Below the pieces are notes generated by a model. That model was not told where the DNA came from, ran no database searches, and saw only the letters and a list, made by a program, of their open reading frames with translations. Source: Paraburkholderia sp. BL9I2N2 (GTDB lineage Bacteria > Pseudomonadota > Gammaproteobacteria > Burkholderiales > Burkholderiaceae). Taken from it: a stretch of DNA of 64,000 nucleotides. Below, piece by piece: positions 55,453 through 64,000 of the stretch. The stretch lies in the NCBI RefSeq assembly GCF_004339745.1, contig NZ_SMGP01000001.1, positions 434,001 through 498,000 on the forward strand, in the 5' to 3' direction. Both the position numbers and the translations under genes were made by a program. Every line of letters begins with the position of its first letter. The stretch's first letter is position 1.

Positions 55453-56832
55453 TCAGCGAATCGCCTTGAGCACCGCTTCGGCGCCGCGGCCAATGGCCAG
55501 CAGGGCGTCGTCGGCGTGCGGCGCGCCGGCCAGCATCAGGCCGACCGGAGCGTCGCCGCGCAGATGGCACGGCAGCGACAGCGCGCACGTATCGAGGAAG
55601 TTGAACACGCTCGGGTTGCGCAGAATCAACGCGTTGGTGCGGCCAAAGGCGTCATCGTCGTCGACCAGTTCGGCGACGCGCGGCGGCACCACCGGCACCG
55701 TCGGCGCCACGACTGCGTCGAAACGCTGCCACAGCGTGCGGGCGGCCTCGGCGAGCATCGCCTCGCGTTCGGCGAGCAGGTCCAGATAGTCGGCGGCGCT
55801 GGCCGGCTGGCCTTTCAGAATGCGCACTAGCACGCGCGGATCGTATAAGTCGCGATGCTTTTCCAGCAACGGACGATGCCACGCATACGCTTCGATCGGC
55901 GAGAACCCGAAGCGGTTGATCTCGGGCAAACGGTCGAGCGGCGCGAAACGAACTTCGCTGACGATCGCGCCGGCCGCTTCCAGATGCTTGAGCGCCGTGT
56001 CGATCGCCGCAGCGACCGCCGGCTCGACGCCGTCCGTGACGAAATTGGTCAGCACGCCGAGGCGCACGCCTTCGAGCGGACGGGCGGTCGGAATGCGCGG
56101 TTCGAGCCCGGCCAGCATGCGGTCGACCAGTGCGCAGCACGCCACGGAAATGCCGATCGGCCCGAACGAATCGAGGGTCGACGAAAGCGGCACGCCGCCC
56201 TGTTTGGGAATCCGGTCGGCGGTCGGCTTGAAGCCAGTCAGGCCGCAAAGGGCAGCCGGAATGCGGATCGAGCCGCCGGTGTCGGTGCCGAGCGCGATGG
56301 CCGCCATGCCGTCCGCGACGGAAGCCGCCGCGCCCGACGACGAACCGCCCGAAATCCGCTCGTCGCCCTTCACGCCTCGCTGGTACGGCGACAGCGGGTT
56401 GCCGTAGTGCGGGTTCAGGCCAAGTCCGGAAAACGCGAACTCGCTCATATTGGTCCGGCCGACGATCACGGCGCCCGCGCGCTTCAAACGCGCGACCGCG
56501 ACGGCGTCCGCCTTGGCGGCGGGGGCGTCGGCGAGCACCGTGGAACCGGCGCGGGTCGGCTGGCCTTCGATATCGAACAGGTCTTTGACCGACACCGGAA
56601 TTCCGGCGAGCGGCGAAAGCACGGTGCCGGCGGCGCGCAGACGGTCGTGCGCGTCGGCGGCGGCGCGGGCGCTGTCGGCATCGACGTGCATGAAGACGGC
56701 GGCGCCCTGGCCGGCCGGATCGGCGATCCGTTCGAGCGCAGTCTCGACGAGCGCGCGGCTCGTCGTGCGGCCGGTGGCGAGGTCGGCGGCAAGTTGGGCT
56801 AGCGGCGGAAAGGGTGTGAATTCAGTGGCCAT
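55453..56832 (-). CDS. Amidase (amidase signature family)
   Basis: A 459-residue amidase-signature hydrolase. Lys83 in VSVKDLFD, the GGSSSG loop at 162-167 with the cis-Ser, and the nucleophilic Ser188 in TDTGGSIR make the Ser-cisSer-Lys triad complete. It hydrolyses a carboxamide. ATG 56832 is chosen; an in-frame ATG at 56874 exists. It is last in the leftward order DUF2848, MFS, GntR, amidase, so its substrate is probably what the MFS protein imports. Substrate is unknown. Confidence 0.88.
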   Translation of the reverse strand: MATEFTPFPPLAQLAADLATGRTTSRALVETALERIADPAGQGAAVFMHVDADSARAAADAHDRLRAAGTVLSPLAGIPVSVKDLFDIEGQPTRAGSTVLADAPAAKADAVAVARLKRAGAVIVGRTNMSEFAFSGLGLNPHYGNPLSPYQRGVKGDERISGGSSSGAAASVADGMAAIALGTDTGGSIRIPAALCGLTGFKPTADRIPKQGGVPLSSTLDSFGPIGISVACCALVDRMLAGLEPRIPTARPLEGVRLGVLTNFVTDGVEPAVAAAIDTALKHLEAAGAIVSEVRFAPLDRLPEINRFGFSPIEAYAWHRPLLEKHRDLYDPRVLVRILKGQPASAADYLDLLAEREAMLAEAARTLWQRFDAVVAPTVPVVPPRVAELVDDDDAFGRTNALILRNPSVFNFLDTCALSLPCHLRGDAPVGLMLAGAPHADDALLAIGRGAEAVLKAIR

Positions 56833-56920
56833 GATGTCGGTAGAAATCCGGTTGAACCGGGCAATGCCGGTCATTGGGCTAGATGCGTGAGCTTGGATGC
56901 GGTGGCTTGAATGCGGTCGA

Positions 56921-57601
56921 TCACATGCGATTGAAGAGTGTCGCGCGAAACGCTTCGATATGCTTTTGCACCGATTGCCGCGCGCCTTCGGCATCGCGTT
57001 CGCGCAGCAGACCAAACAGTTCGAGATGTTCCTCGTGCACGTCTTCCAGATGATGCGGCTCGGACAGCGAAATGAACCAGAAGCGCAGCGAGCGCTCGTG
57101 CAGCCCGCGCAGGATGTCGGCCAGCACCGGGTTGCGCGAGGCGGCCGAGATCGCCAGATGAAACTCGCGGTCGATATCCATCATGCCTTCGATATCGTGC
57201 GCGGCGACGCACACGGCCGAGCGGTCCAGCAGCGCCTGCATCGCGTCGTAGTCGTGCTGTTGCGCGTGGCGCGCGGCCAGCTCGACGCAGTAGCTTTCGT
57301 TCACGAGGCGCACGTCGATGATCGCCAGCACGTCGTCGAGCGAGACCGGACGGACCATGATGCCCTTGCGCGGCATGATGGTCAGCATGCCTTCGTGCAC
57401 CAGCCGATGCAGCGCTTGATGCACCGGCGTTCTGCCGATCCCGGTCAGCGCCATCAGTTCCGCTTCGTTGAGCACCTCGCTCGGCCGCAGGCGCATGGTG
57501 ATGATCTCGCGCTTGACGAACGCATAGGCCTGCTCGGCGAGACTCGCGGCAGCGGTCGCGCGGGCGGGCGTGGAAGGGCGGGCAGTCTGCAAAAGCGTCA
57601 T
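56921..57601 (-). CDS. GntR-family regulator (FCD domain)
   Basis: A 226-residue regulator. An N-terminal winged helix (FVKREIITMRLRPSEVLNEAELMALTGIGRTPVHQAL region) precedes a C-terminal FCD effector domain (FadR type) with Asp/His metal-site residues in MMDIDREFHLAI and ARQSVQKHIEAF. It is embedded in the operon and probably senses the compound imported or hydrolysed. A long inverted repeat 2.1 kb upstream, before the first gene, is a candidate operator. Confidence 0.9.
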   Translation of the reverse strand: MTLLQTARPSTPARATAAASLAEQAYAFVKREIITMRLRPSEVLNEAELMALTGIGRTPVHQALHRLVHEGMLTIMPRKGIMVRPVSLDDVLAIIDVRLVNESYCVELAARHAQQHDYDAMQALLDRSAVCVAAHDIEGMMDIDREFHLAISAASRNPVLADILRGLHERSLRFWFISLSEPHHLEDVHEEHLELFGLLRERDAEGARQSVQKHIEAFRATLFNRM

Positions 57602-57668
57602 GTGAAGTGGAAGCGGGCGATGTCGTCCGCATTGTAGAGCAAGGTTTTGCGTGTACGACGCGGGCAAA

Positions 57669-59018
57669 TCAGGCGCGGCTCGGCGAAACCGTCGCCGCAT
57701 GCTGCACCTTCACACGCGGCATCATCAGCGTGACCAGCCCGCCGACGATCAGCGCCCCCGCGATCAGCACGAGCCCGAACGTCACGCTATGCGTCGCGTC
57801 CTTGACGATCCCGAGCACATACGGGCTCACATAGCCCGCAAGGTTCGCGATCGAATTGATCACGGCAATCCCGGCGACCGCGGCCGAGCCTTGCAGGAAG
57901 GTCGTCGACATCGACCAGAAGATGCCGAAGCCCGCCAGAATGCCGATATACGCGATCGACAAGCCGGTGACGGCAAGCGGAATCGAGTTGGTCACCGAGG
58001 CGCTGCCGAGCAGGCCCGCCGCGCCGATGAAGCAGCAGACCGCGTAGTGCCAGCGCCGCTCGCCGGTGATGTCCGACGAGCGCCCGATCAGGATCATCCC
58101 GATGCCCGCCGCCAGATACGGAATCGCGGTGACGAAGCCATTGGTGACGAGGTTCGTCACGCCCAGATCCTTGACGATCTGCGGCAGCCAGAACGAAAAG
58201 CCCGCATTGCCCGTGACGAGACAGAAATAGATCAGCGTGAGCAGCCAGAAGCGGCCCGAACGCAACGCCACCGAGAGGCTATGCTCCGCGCCGGCCGCCG
58301 CGGCAGCGGAGTTTTCCCGCGCGAGACGGCCGAGAATCACGCGCTTTTCGTCGTCGCTGAGCCAGGCGGCTTCGGCGGGCGTGTTGCGCAGCACGGCGAG
58401 CGCCCAGAAGCCGGCGAGAATGGACGGAATGCCTTCGATCAGGAACATCCACTGCCAGCCACGCAAGCCGTGCGCTTCATGCAGCGCCGACATCAGAAAG
58501 CCCGACAACGGCGCGCCGATGATGCCCGCCACCGGAATCGCCGCCATGAATACGGCGACCATGCGCGCGCGCCGGTCGGACGGAAACCAGAAGGTCAGAT
58601 AGAGCACCACGCCCGGCACCAGACCGGCTTCGGCGACGCCAAGGAAAAAGCGCAGCACGTAGAACATCGTTTCCGAGCGCACGAACATCATCAGACACGA
58701 CAGCAGGCCCCACAGCATCGTGATGCGGGCGATCGTGGCGCGCGCGCCGAACTTCTTCAGCAGCAGATTGCTCGGCACTTCGAACACGAAATAGCCGAAG
58801 AAAAAGATCCCCGCGCCGAGTCCGTACGCCGCGTTCGACAGGCCGAGGTCGCCGGTGAACTGCAGCTTCGCGTAACCGATGTTGACGCGGTCCAGATACG
58901 ACAGCACGTAGACGAGAAACAGGAACGGCATGATGCGCCACGTGATCTTGCGCAGGGCGGCGGCTTCGAGCCACGCGTCGGAAGACGCGTCGGCGGCGGA
59001 TAGCGAAGGGGAATTCAT
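57669..59018 (-). CDS. MFS transporter (anion:cation symporter family)
   Basis: A 449-residue 12-helix MFS permease of the ACS family (phthalate, 4-hydroxyphenylacetate and tartrate type). The opening RIMPFLFLVYVLSYLDRVNIG and the SDRRARMVAVFMA loop are characteristic of that family, and substrates are usually organic anions. A cytoplasmic loop of about 60 residues divides the two halves. It lies 8 bp after the DUF2848 gene stop. Substrate is unknown. Confidence 0.92.
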   Translation of the reverse strand: MNSPSLSAADASSDAWLEAAALRKITWRIMPFLFLVYVLSYLDRVNIGYAKLQFTGDLGLSNAAYGLGAGIFFFGYFVFEVPSNLLLKKFGARATIARITMLWGLLSCLMMFVRSETMFYVLRFFLGVAEAGLVPGVVLYLTFWFPSDRRARMVAVFMAAIPVAGIIGAPLSGFLMSALHEAHGLRGWQWMFLIEGIPSILAGFWALAVLRNTPAEAAWLSDDEKRVILGRLARENSAAAAAGAEHSLSVALRSGRFWLLTLIYFCLVTGNAGFSFWLPQIVKDLGVTNLVTNGFVTAIPYLAAGIGMILIGRSSDITGERRWHYAVCCFIGAAGLLGSASVTNSIPLAVTGLSIAYIGILAGFGIFWSMSTTFLQGSAAVAGIAVINSIANLAGYVSPYVLGIVKDATHSVTFGLVLIAGALIVGGLVTLMMPRVKVQHAATVSPSRA

Positions 59019-59025
59019 GGGTGCC

Positions 59026-59712
59026 TCATTCGACGATAGGTAGCGCGCGCACGCGATAGGCGTGGCGCAGCGTGCGGTTCAGGACGGGATCGTGCAATTC
59101 GAGTTCAAGCGCGTCGCCGTCGGCCATGCCGACGATGCCGCCCTGTACCGCCAGCGTCCCGCAGAACATCGCCGCGCCTTGCGCGAGCGGCGCGCGCGTG
59201 AGCAGATCGGCGGCCGGCAGCAACGATGCCACGCTGCCTTGCTGATAGACGCGCCGCTCGCCGTTTGTCACTGCGTAAGCGCGCAGTTCGAGCTGGTCCC
59301 AGTGACCGGAGACATCGTCGAAACGCCAGGCGTCGCGTGCCACTGGCTTCGGACAGATCTGTTTGGAGACAGTGACGCCATAGGCCTCGACTTCGCGGTC
59401 GGTGTGATCCGAACCGACGCTGACGAGCAGGCCCGCTTTCGAATGCACCAGCACGCATTCGGCTTCGCCGCTCGACTTCACGCCGACCACGTCGATCTGC
59501 TCGGCCTGCGTCAGCAATTCCGCGCCAAGGCGGTAGAAGCATGGCGTGGTGGACGGCCGCTTCACGCCCAGTTCAGCCAGTTCGGCGATGTGATGCTCGA
59601 TCGCGGCCTGATCGCGGCCGGCCCAACCGGCAATAGTCAGACGATTCACCTCGACGATCTCGGCGCGACTGCCGCCGGAACGGTCTACAACATTGAAGGA
59701 CACCTGCTGCAT
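59026..59712 (-). CDS. DUF2848 family protein
   Basis: A 228-residue DUF2848 protein, a family distantly related to fumarylacetoacetate-hydrolase folds. The central motif VLVHSKAGLLVSVGSDHTDREVE is well conserved, as is PKPVARDAWRFDDV. It opens the four-gene leftward operon. ATG 59712 has a GGAG site that is part of the inverted repeat listed next. Function is unknown; hydrolysis of an acid or amide along with the amidase is a reasonable guess. Confidence 0.8.
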   Translation of the reverse strand: MQQVSFNVVDRSGGSRAEIVEVNRLTIAGWAGRDQAAIEHHIAELAELGVKRPSTTPCFYRLGAELLTQAEQIDVVGVKSSGEAECVLVHSKAGLLVSVGSDHTDREVEAYGVTVSKQICPKPVARDAWRFDDVSGHWDQLELRAYAVTNGERRVYQQGSVASLLPAADLLTRAPLAQGAAMFCGTLAVQGGIVGMADGDALELELHDPVLNRTLRHAYRVRALPIVE

Positions 59713-59713
59713 T

Positions 59714-59772
59714 GCTGGACTCCAAAGAAAATATGCTGCAAATATTATTGTGATATTTCACAGGAGTCCAGC
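59714..59772. promoter_or_regulatory. Long inverted repeat upstream of the DUF2848 operon
   Basis: GCTGGACTCC (59714-59723) and GGAGTCCAGC (59763-59772) form a perfect 10-bp inverted repeat. Inside it, GAAAATAT and ATATTTC nearly mirror each other. The left arm contains the ribosome site of the DUF2848 gene in reverse orientation, so binding or pairing would affect both transcription and translation. It is a candidate GntR operator or cis-acting RNA structure. Confidence 0.6.
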
Positions 59773-59917
59773 GTGTCAAAAACATTCTTCTGCGTGCCGG
59801 ATGAGAAGTGCGGCTCGACGGCAGTCCGATGCCGTACAGACATTGGCGCGCGGCGGCTTGTCGCGTTGGTTTGTTAAACTGCGTTCTTCAACATTACTTT
59901 TTGTAAGGAATGCATCC

Positions 59918-61675
59918 ATGCACCATGGCATCGGCTTCATTCAGGACCTGGCGGTCGTGATGGCGCTCGCCGGCGTCGTCACCGTGCTGTTCCATCGCCT
60001 GAAACAGCCGGTGGTGCTCGGCTACATCGCCGCCGGCGTGATCATCGGGCCGTACACGCCGCCGTTCCAGCTGATCCACGACGAGCAGACCATTCAGACG
60101 CTCGGCGAACTCGGCGTGGTGTTCCTGATGTTTTCGCTCGGCCTCGAATTCAGCCTGCGCAAACTCTTCAAGGTCGGCGCGACGGCGATCGTCGCAGCAC
60201 TCTCCGAGATCGTGCTGATGCTGTGGATCGGTTATGAGATCGGCAGCGCGTTCGGCTGGAGTTCGATGGATTCGCTGTTCCTCGGCGCGATCCTCGCCAT
60301 CTCGTCGACCACCATCATCGTCAAGGCGCTCTCCGAACTGGGCCTGAAACGCGAGAGCTTCGCGCAACTGGTGTTCGGCATTCTGATCGTCGAGGACATT
60401 CTTGCCATCGCGATGCTGGTGCTGCTGTCAGGCATCGCGCAGACGGGGCAGTTGAGCGCGGGCGTCGCCATGGTCACGCTCGGCAAGCTGCTGCTGTTCA
60501 TGACGGTGTCGCTGGTGGTCGGCATTCTGGTCGTGCCGCGCGCCTTGAACTACGTGGCGCGCGCGAAGAGCGACGAGATGCTGCTCGTCTCGGTGCTCGG
60601 GTTCTGCTTCGGCTTCTGTCTGCTGGTCGTGAAGCTCGACTACAGCATCGCGCTCGGCGCGTTCCTGATCGGCGCGATCATGGCCGAATCACGCCATCTG
60701 CATCGGATCGAGCATCTGATCGCGCCGCTGCGCGACGCGTTTTCCGCGATCTTCTTCGTGACGATCGGCTTGATGCTGAATCCGGCCGTGCTGGTCGATT
60801 ACGCGTGGCCGATCGCGGTGATCACGGTCGCGGTGATCGTCGGCAAGATTGTGTCGTGCGGGCTCGGCACTTTTCTCGCCGGCAAGGACGGACGCACGGC
60901 GATGCGCGTCGGCATGACCGTCTCGCAGATCGGCGAGTTCTCGTTCATCATCGCGTCGCTCGGTTTGACGCTGAAGGTGACAAGCGCGTTTCTGTATCCG
61001 ATCGCGGTGGCGGTGTCCGCGTTGACCACGCTGTTCACGCCGTATCTGATCCGCGCGGCCGACCCGCTGACCCAGCGCCTCGGTCACGCCATGCCGCGCA
61101 CGCTCGCTAACGTGTTCGGCATGTATGGACAATGGCTGCGTAGCTTGAGCACGGGAAGCGGTGAACCCACTTTGTTCAGCATGACGCGGCGGATCATTCT
61201 GCAGATCGCCGTCAATCTGGCGCTCGTCGCCGCGATTTTTCTGACCGTGTCGTATAGCGCGCCTTATACCAGCGCGTGGCTCGCGCACTGGTTGAGTTCC
61301 GAGCCGATGCAGCGCGTGGTGTTATGGAGCGTCGCGCTGGTCGTGTCGATGCCGTTTCTGGTGGCGGTGTATCGCAAGACCAAGTCACTCGCCTTGCTGC
61401 TCGCCGAAGTCAGCGTGCAACCGGCAACGGCGGGGCGCTTCACGAGCGCGATCCGCTACGCGATCTCCGATCTGGTGCCGGTGGTCTCGATGGTCGGCGT
61501 GTTTCTGCTGGTCGCGGCGCTTTCCGGCGGCATTCTGCCGCCGACCGGCCTGCTTGCCGCGGTGCTGGTCTGCGCCGCGTTGCTGCTGGCGCTGGTCTGG
61601 CGCTGGTGCGTGAAAATCCACGCGGCGATGCAGATCGCCTTGCGCGAGACATTTGAAGAGCAGCCGGATCCTTAA
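59918..61675 (+). CDS. ybaL: Cation:proton antiporter (YbaL/KefB type)
   Basis: A 585-residue CPA2 antiporter of about 13 transmembrane segments. The conserved LGYIAAGVIIGPYTPPF opening, FMFSLGLEFSLRKL, and the VEDILAIAML Asp-bearing motif are intact. A TrkA-type NAD domain as in KefB or YbaL is absent from the C-terminus, which ends shortly after the last helices, so it is the short form. ATG 59918 with AAGGA upstream is chosen over the ATG at 59910, which is in another frame. Confidence 0.85.
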   Translation: MHHGIGFIQDLAVVMALAGVVTVLFHRLKQPVVLGYIAAGVIIGPYTPPFQLIHDEQTIQTLGELGVVFLMFSLGLEFSLRKLFKVGATAIVAALSEIVLMLWIGYEIGSAFGWSSMDSLFLGAILAISSTTIIVKALSELGLKRESFAQLVFGILIVEDILAIAMLVLLSGIAQTGQLSAGVAMVTLGKLLLFMTVSLVVGILVVPRALNYVARAKSDEMLLVSVLGFCFGFCLLVVKLDYSIALGAFLIGAIMAESRHLHRIEHLIAPLRDAFSAIFFVTIGLMLNPAVLVDYAWPIAVITVAVIVGKIVSCGLGTFLAGKDGRTAMRVGMTVSQIGEFSFIIASLGLTLKVTSAFLYPIAVAVSALTTLFTPYLIRAADPLTQRLGHAMPRTLANVFGMYGQWLRSLSTGSGEPTLFSMTRRIILQIAVNLALVAAIFLTVSYSAPYTSAWLAHWLSSEPMQRVVLWSVALVVSMPFLVAVYRKTKSLALLLAEVSVQPATAGRFTSAIRYAISDLVPVVSMVGVFLLVAALSGGILPPTGLLAAVLVCAALLLALVWRWCVKIHAAMQIALRETFEEQPDP

Positions 61676-61823
61676 GTCAGACTTGCCGCGCGGTTCTCCA
61701 GGTTGGGTTCCTCATGGCCCCGCAACAATGTGAGCAATTGTGTGCGGGTTTGCGGCGCTTGCCTCGCTAGCGGATAATCAGGGCATATTCATTCGTTCGC
61801 GTGAAGGCGCCTGTCTGACTGTC

Positions 61824-63323
61824 ATGAGCGAAAACAAACCTGAAAATGCCGGCAAGCCCGGCAATCCTACGCCGCCTTCGCCGTCGCCCGCGCCGTCCGG
61901 AACGCCCGGCGTGTCGACACCCGGCTCCGCGCCGGCCGATCCGGCAGCCTCGCTACCCCTCTCGCACGAAGATGCCATCCAGTCTCCAATCAAGGACAAG
62001 GTAACGCCGCCGGGTGCTCCAACCGCTCCTACGCCCGCTGCGTCCACCGCGACGCCGGCCGCCGAGGCGGCTGCCGTGCGATCGTCGACGGACGATCCCG
62101 ACAGCGCGTCGGCCGTCACGCCCACCGATCCGCAAACGGCGCGGCAACGCGATGCGGCCGAAGCACGCAGCGCGGCTGCGGCATCCACCGCGAAGCAGGA
62201 GGCGGCGGTTCATGAACATGAAGCGCGGCGTGCCGGCGTCCATGCGATGAGACCGCCGCCGACGGTCGGAAGCAGCGAACCTGTCGACGGCGAACTGGTC
62301 AGTTCCGTTGAAGACGCTACCGTGGTCGAAGAGGTCTCGGCCTCGTCCGAACGTCGGGCTGGCTCGCCGCCGCCCGGTTTCGGCGCGGCGCCTGACTTCA
62401 CCGCGTCCAACCCGCCGCCGCCCAATGCATTGCCGCCGTCGCCGCCACGCTATCTGAAGCACAACGATTCGGCGTGGACCGTGTTCGGCCGGATCGTCGC
62501 GGCGCGCGCGCGCCAGTTATTCGATCGTGCAGGCCAGCGGATTACGCAGCGTACGCTGCGCATCGGCGTGTCGGCGCGCATCTTCCATCCGGAGCCGGGC
62601 GCGAAGGGTCTGCGCGGCAAGACGCTGCAGTATCTCGAGGAATCGATCGCGCATTGGGTGATGTCGCGCGACGTGCTGGTGTTCATGATCCCGACGGTCG
62701 GTCATCAGGGCATGCTGCATCCGAGCAATATCCGTTTGCGCGATTATGCGAAGCATCTCGACGGGCTGCTGCTGCAAGGCGGCGCCGACGTCTCGCCGCA
62801 GTCTTACGCGGAACAGGCAACCAGCCACGAGTGGCCCGGCGACCGCGTGCGCGACATGTATGAACTCGAACTGCTGCATGAGTTCGTCGAATCGGGCAAG
62901 CCGGTGCTCGGCGTGTGCCGTGGCTGTCAACTGATCAACGTGGCGTTCGGCGGGACCTTGTATCAGGACATCGCCACCGATGTGCCGACCGCGGGTACGC
63001 ACGTCAATGAGAACTACGATCAGCATCGGCACGGGATTCACTTTCCGGACGGTTCGACGCTCGCCAACATGTTCCCGGGCCGGCGCGATGCGATCGTCAA
63101 CTCGATCCACCATCAGGCGGTCAAAACGCTCGGCCGCGATCTCAATATCGAAGCGGTGTCGGCGTCAGATGGCATCATCGAAGCCGTGCGCTACCGGCGC
63201 GCGCCGTTCGTGATGGGCGTGCAATGGCATCCGGAGTTTCATCGCGCGGGCGGTCCGGAGTTGCTCGACTGCACGCCATTGCTCGATACGTTCCTGCGCG
63301 TGGCGCGCGAGACGCGGTTTTGA
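61824..63323 (+). CDS. Gamma-glutamyl-GABA hydrolase (PuuD-like) with long disordered N-terminus
   Basis: A 499-residue protein. Residues about 245-490 are a class I glutamine amidotransferase of peptidase family C26: the Cys nucleophile is in LGVCRGCQL and the His/Glu in QWHPEF. Residues 1 to about 215 are low-complexity Pro/Ala/Ser/Thr (disordered), with no predicted fold. PuuD itself is about 250 residues, so the N-terminal half is an extension. ATG 61824 is chosen. The C26 domain would hydrolyse gamma-glutamyl-GABA or a similar isopeptide. No other put genes are nearby. Confidence 0.85.
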   Translation: MSENKPENAGKPGNPTPPSPSPAPSGTPGVSTPGSAPADPAASLPLSHEDAIQSPIKDKVTPPGAPTAPTPAASTATPAAEAAAVRSSTDDPDSASAVTPTDPQTARQRDAAEARSAAAASTAKQEAAVHEHEARRAGVHAMRPPPTVGSSEPVDGELVSSVEDATVVEEVSASSERRAGSPPPGFGAAPDFTASNPPPPNALPPSPPRYLKHNDSAWTVFGRIVAARARQLFDRAGQRITQRTLRIGVSARIFHPEPGAKGLRGKTLQYLEESIAHWVMSRDVLVFMIPTVGHQGMLHPSNIRLRDYAKHLDGLLLQGGADVSPQSYAEQATSHEWPGDRVRDMYELELLHEFVESGKPVLGVCRGCQLINVAFGGTLYQDIATDVPTAGTHVNENYDQHRHGIHFPDGSTLANMFPGRRDAIVNSIHHQAVKTLGRDLNIEAVSASDGIIEAVRYRRAPFVMGVQWHPEFHRAGGPELLDCTPLLDTFLRVARETRF

Positions 63324-63375
63324 GGTTGCCGGGCCGGTGAGTTGGGGTTGGATGGCCGAACGTTTGGTTTGTTAG

Positions 63376-63409
63376 AGGCGCATCGCTGCGGTTTGCAGCG
63401 GTGCGCCTT
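63376..63409 (+). terminator. Intrinsic terminator of the amidotransferase gene
   Basis: AGGCGCATCGCTGC pairs with GCAGCGGTGCGCCT across a GGTTT loop (one G-T mismatch), followed by TTTTGTGTTTTT. It lies about 50 bases after the stop. Confidence 0.8.
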
Positions 63410-63852
63410 TTGTGTTTTTCTCTTGCTGTTTTTGATGGCTGGCTTCTCGTTCGCCGTTTGTATCAGTCTACTGATTCGCGCGGCATTTCTAGTTTTCGGA
63501 GTCGCGGACATCTCGCCGATATCGGGATAGATAGTCAGGAATGCGAGGTTTTTCTTGATCCGAGTGCGCGTATGTCAGTATCAGTCATTCTATCTCCATA
63601 TTGCGAATTCACTTACGGCTGAATTCGTACAACCCTAGCGTAAATTCAGATTCGTCCGCACGAGACGGAACATCGCATTTTCGTCTTATCCGAACTCGTT
63701 TATTTCGCGATGGATGGGCCGACTTGATCAAATCATTCGCTGGCGATTTATCTCGATTTAAAGTCCGTCTGTGTGGCATTTGAATGCTTCGCTTAAATGC
63801 GAATCCGCGCGATAATCTGCGGCTGTTTTGGATTCGCATGGAGCATGCACGT
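63410..63852. other. AT-rich intergenic region
   Basis: About 440 bp of markedly lower GC than the genes around it. Frames here lack ribosome sites. It should hold the promoter for the secreted protein starting at 63853; no clear -35/-10 pair was recognised. Confidence 0.5.
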
Positions 63853-64000
63853 ATGAAGTACCCCTTATTAGTACGGCGCGCCATGCTGCTCGCGACCTCG
63901 TGTGCGCTGTTGCAGCAGGGCGGTTTCGTGCTGGCCGCGCAAGGCGACGAGGCCGCGCCGATGGTCGGCACACGGCCGGCCATCAACACCCTGACGCCGC
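63853..64000 (+). CDS. Secreted protein, N-terminal fragment (runs off window)
   Basis: The first 49 codons of a frame open at the window edge. The sequence MKYPLLVRRAMLLATSCALL and the following QQGGFVLAAQGDEA form a Sec signal peptide with a likely AlaXAla cleavage near VLAA. The mature start QGDEAAPMVGTRPAINTLTP is not recognised. ATG 63853 (GGAG about 10 bases upstream) or ATG 63838 five codons earlier could be the start. Confidence 0.65.
   Translation, partial: MKYPLLVRRAMLLATSCALLQQGGFVLAAQGDEAAPMVGTRPAINTLTP

Overview
The window looks like a chromosomal segment of a Burkholderiaceae beta-proteobacterium, most likely Paraburkholderia or Burkholderia. The evidence is high GC with strong GC3 bias, an OpcP-type general porin, the rph-rdgB-hemW and yicC-gmk-rpoZ-spoT arrangement, and an aryl-polyene type cluster of the kind found in that family. 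No database search was possible, so genus-level placement is an inference. No insertion sequence, integrase or CRISPR array was seen.

Layout. 1-9.7 kb is housekeeping: a partial lipoprotein, a 48-residue membrane protein, tRNA-Ser, then two divergent operons. Leftward are rph, rdgB and hemW (tRNA trimming, nucleotide-pool sanitation, haem-related radical SAM). Rightward are yicC, gmk, rpoZ and spoT (RNA turnover, GMP phosphorylation, RNA polymerase omega, ppGpp). A phage-type DUF2591 gene, two identical tRNA-Arg(ACG) genes and greB follow. 9.7-15.5 kb holds a general porin, a strong small-RNA candidate with its own promoter and terminator, a cold-shock protein, an exonuclease/GIY-YIG fusion, a secreted chorismate mutase and a 49-residue protein. 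15.5-27 kb holds an aldo/keto reductase with a divergent LysR regulator, a UvrA2-type ATPase, tRNA-Thr, fbp, a HigB/HigA toxin-antitoxin pair, pepN and a DUF4136 lipoprotein.

27.4-46.7 kb is the main accessory region: about 18 tightly overlapping rightward genes plus a divergent methyltransferase and a flavoprotein, together an aryl polyene (xanthomonadin/flexirubin-like pigment) cluster. An aromatic ammonia lyase would make the aryl starter. An acyl-ACP ligase fused to a hot-dog dehydratase would load it on ACPs. Ketosynthases, a ketoreductase and dehydratases would build the conjugated chain. Acyl/glycosyltransferases, a LolA-like carrier and an MMPL exporter would lipidate and place it in the outer membrane. 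A methyltransferase and a halogenase-like flavoprotein may decorate the ring. Two single-base anomalies stand out: the first ACP has no usable ATG in frame, and the exporter is split by a one-base frameshift. They are either assembly errors or real decay or phase variation.

46.8-54.5 kb is a leftward purine-catabolic operon: xdhA, xdhB, xdhC, adenine/adenosine deaminase and guanine deaminase, converting adenine, guanine and hypoxanthine to urate. 54.8-59.7 kb holds dsbB and a leftward four-gene catabolic operon (DUF2848 protein, MFS transporter, GntR regulator, amidase) preceded by a long inverted repeat. The window ends with a YbaL-type cation:proton antiporter, a PuuD-like glutamine amidotransferase with a long disordered N-terminus, and the start of a secreted protein cut by the window edge.
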